Below, in pieces: positions 63,035 to 64,000 of a DNA stretch of 64,000 nucleotides. The stretch comes from Pseudomonas simiae (GTDB lineage Bacteria > Pseudomonadota > Gammaproteobacteria > Pseudomonadales > Pseudomonadaceae): positions 1-64,000 of the forward strand of contig NZ_FOKB01000011.1 of NCBI RefSeq assembly GCF_900111895.1, in the 5' to 3' direction. The notes beneath the pieces were generated by a model. That model saw only the letters and a list, made by a program, of their open reading frames with translations. It did no database searches and was not told where the DNA came from. The position numbers and the translations under genes are program-made. How positions within the stretch are numbered: the stretch's first letter is position 1; each line of letters starts with the position of its first letter.

Positions 63035-63472
63035 TTAGGCAAGCGCCTTGAGCAACACATCGATATCTTTCAACACACTCGCCTCGCCCTTCTCGCCCCA
63101 ATACAACGCAATCATCTGCTTGTCGGCCTCGACCTTGTAGACGTTGGTCGGCAGCTTTGCAAAATGCGGCAACAACTTCTCATCGACACACACTTCACGC
63201 CACTGATTGACCCACACACCCGGCTCCAACTGCCAGTAACTCCAGATGGCCGGCGTGCTCCCGCGCCGTGGCCGGCAGTACTGCGCACAGGGGCTCGGCG
63301 GCTCCTGCTTGAGCCAATGGGGCCACTCCTGGGGCGCCAACTGCATGGCCAGGCCGATACGGCGTGCTTCCATGCGCAGGGCCATGCGCCCGCTCTGATG
63401 GCGCGACGGCCGCAGCCATGCCAGAGGGCTCAGAACCACCACAAGGATTGACACCACTATCCAGACCGTCAT
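63035..63472 (-). CDS. Conserved membrane-anchored hypothetical protein
   Basis: 145 residues. One N-terminal membrane segment (VWIVVSILVVVLSPLAWL) is followed by a basic stretch, 'MEARRIGLAMQLAPQEWPHW' and a Cys-containing C-terminal domain ('WSYWQLEPGVWVNQW'). It is conserved next to fadB and the usp gene in Pseudomonas (PA3016-like by synteny). Function unknown. Confidence 0.78.
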   Translation of the reverse strand: MTVWIVVSILVVVLSPLAWLRPSRHQSGRMALRMEARRIGLAMQLAPQEWPHWLKQEPPSPCAQYCRPRRGSTPAIWSYWQLEPGVWVNQWREVCVDEKLLPHFAKLPTNVYKVEADKQMIALYWGEKGEASVLKDIDVLLKALA

Positions 63473-63577
63473 ATGTGTACTCCCGAATTTCTAGATGAGC
63501 GGATTTGATCTGACGCAACCCCATCCGCTTGAAAGCAGCCATACTGAACTTATTGCAGTCCCCTGGAGGAACGCCCC

Positions 63578-64000
63578 ATGTCCTACGAACATATTCTGGT
63601 CGCTGTCGACCTGACCGAAGAGTGCGATCCAGTCATCAAGCGCGCCCGCGCCTTCGCGATCGCCAGCGGTGCCAAACTGTCGCTGGTGCATATCGTCGAA
63701 CCAATGGCCATGGCCTTTGGGGGTGACGTGCCCATGGACCTTTCCCAGTTGCAGCAACAACAGTTCGATCAGGCCAAAGAGCGCCTGGACCGGTTGATTC
63801 TCAAATACCCCGAAGTGACCAAGGAAAACTCCCACCTCACTTACGGCCAACCGCGCCAGGAAATCCACCATCTGGCCAAGGAACAAAACTGCGACCTGAT
63901 CGTGGTGGGCAGCCATGGCCGGCATGGTCTGGCGTTGTTGCTGGGCTCCACTGCCAATGATGTATTGCATGGCGCGCCGTGTGATGTGCTGGCCGTGAAG
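63578..64000 (+). CDS. Universal stress protein, cut by window end
   Basis: 141 codons are visible from ATG 63578 (GGAGGA upstream), and the frame is still open at 64000. 'YEHILVAVDLTEECDPVIKRARAFA' is the UspA N-terminus, and 'DLIVVGSHGRHGLALLLGSTANDVLHGAPCDVLAV' is the ATP-binding G-x2-G-x9-G-S/T pattern. It is missing only the last few residues. It is a cytoplasmic stress-survival protein. Confidence 0.92.
   Translation, partial: MSYEHILVAVDLTEECDPVIKRARAFAIASGAKLSLVHIVEPMAMAFGGDVPMDLSQLQQQQFDQAKERLDRLILKYPEVTKENSHLTYGQPRQEIHHLAKEQNCDLIVVGSHGRHGLALLLGSTANDVLHGAPCDVLAVK

Overview
The window is a piece of a Pseudomonas chromosome, most likely of the P. fluorescens group. The evidence is a GC-rich coding style, host gene clusters in the order known from Pseudomonas (tal-rssC-rssB-pilZ-mlaA-queF-copRS, then lolCDE-pilZ-glpQ-sthA, gap-mfd, nagZ-psrA-lexA-sulA-topA-fadAB-usp) and many intergenic REP-type hairpins with a GTGGGAG...CAGGCAAGC core. 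It has two parts: the right-hand side of a prophage (1 to about 24.65 kb) and conserved host core genome (about 24.65 to 64 kb).

Prophage. The late genes lie on the minus strand. Reading leftwards from about 10.4 kb they are a probable late regulator, a holin, small and large terminase, gpW, a lambda-type portal, a ClpP-like head protease, decoration protein D, major capsid E, a head-tail joiner, a minor tail Z protein, a tail terminator-like protein and a baseplate assembly protein V. This is a lambda-type head joined to a contractile-tail baseplate. Three intrinsic terminators interrupt the late operon. Upstream are a Toprim/VirE primase-helicase, a DksA/TraR zinc finger, a CII-like protein and a YdaS/Cro-like repressor. 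The immunity region (13.9-15.9 kb) holds a LexA-like CI repressor and four copies of one 19-bp operator, one lying over the cI start codon. A DUF2806 gene of unusual composition lies convergent to cI. The rightward early operon (15.9-21.3 kb) is a tightly overlapping chain: small phage proteins, an antirepressor-type KilA-C protein, two PrtN-like activators, an HD hydrolase, a protein with a helix-hairpin-helix-like stretch and a cytosine methyltransferase.

Defence cargo and attachment. Between the early operon and the integrase is an AT-rich two-gene unit, an SMC/OLD-like ATPase plus an HNH nuclease, which matches the Septu (PtuA/PtuB) anti-phage system. The tyrosine integrase sits directly before dusA, so this is a dusA-associated integration.

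Host part. After dusA come a lone SAM methyltransferase, transaldolase, the RssC/RssB stress-signalling pair, a PilZ protein, MlaA, a HAD-fold protein that has lost its nucleophile, DUF4404, QueF, a cupredoxin and the copper-responsive CopR/CopS pair. A REP pair at 35.9 kb marks a change of neighbourhood relative to P. aeruginosa. Then come the LolCDE lipoprotein exporter, a second PilZ protein, a glycerophosphodiesterase, soluble transhydrogenase, a long-form GAPDH, Mfd, a CsiV-like protein, an SNF2 helicase, NagZ, PsrA (two overlapping PsrA boxes), LexA (two SOS boxes), SulA, topoisomerase I, the fadBA beta-oxidation operon and a universal stress protein cut by the window end.

No tRNA, rRNA, CRISPR array or insertion sequence was recognised.
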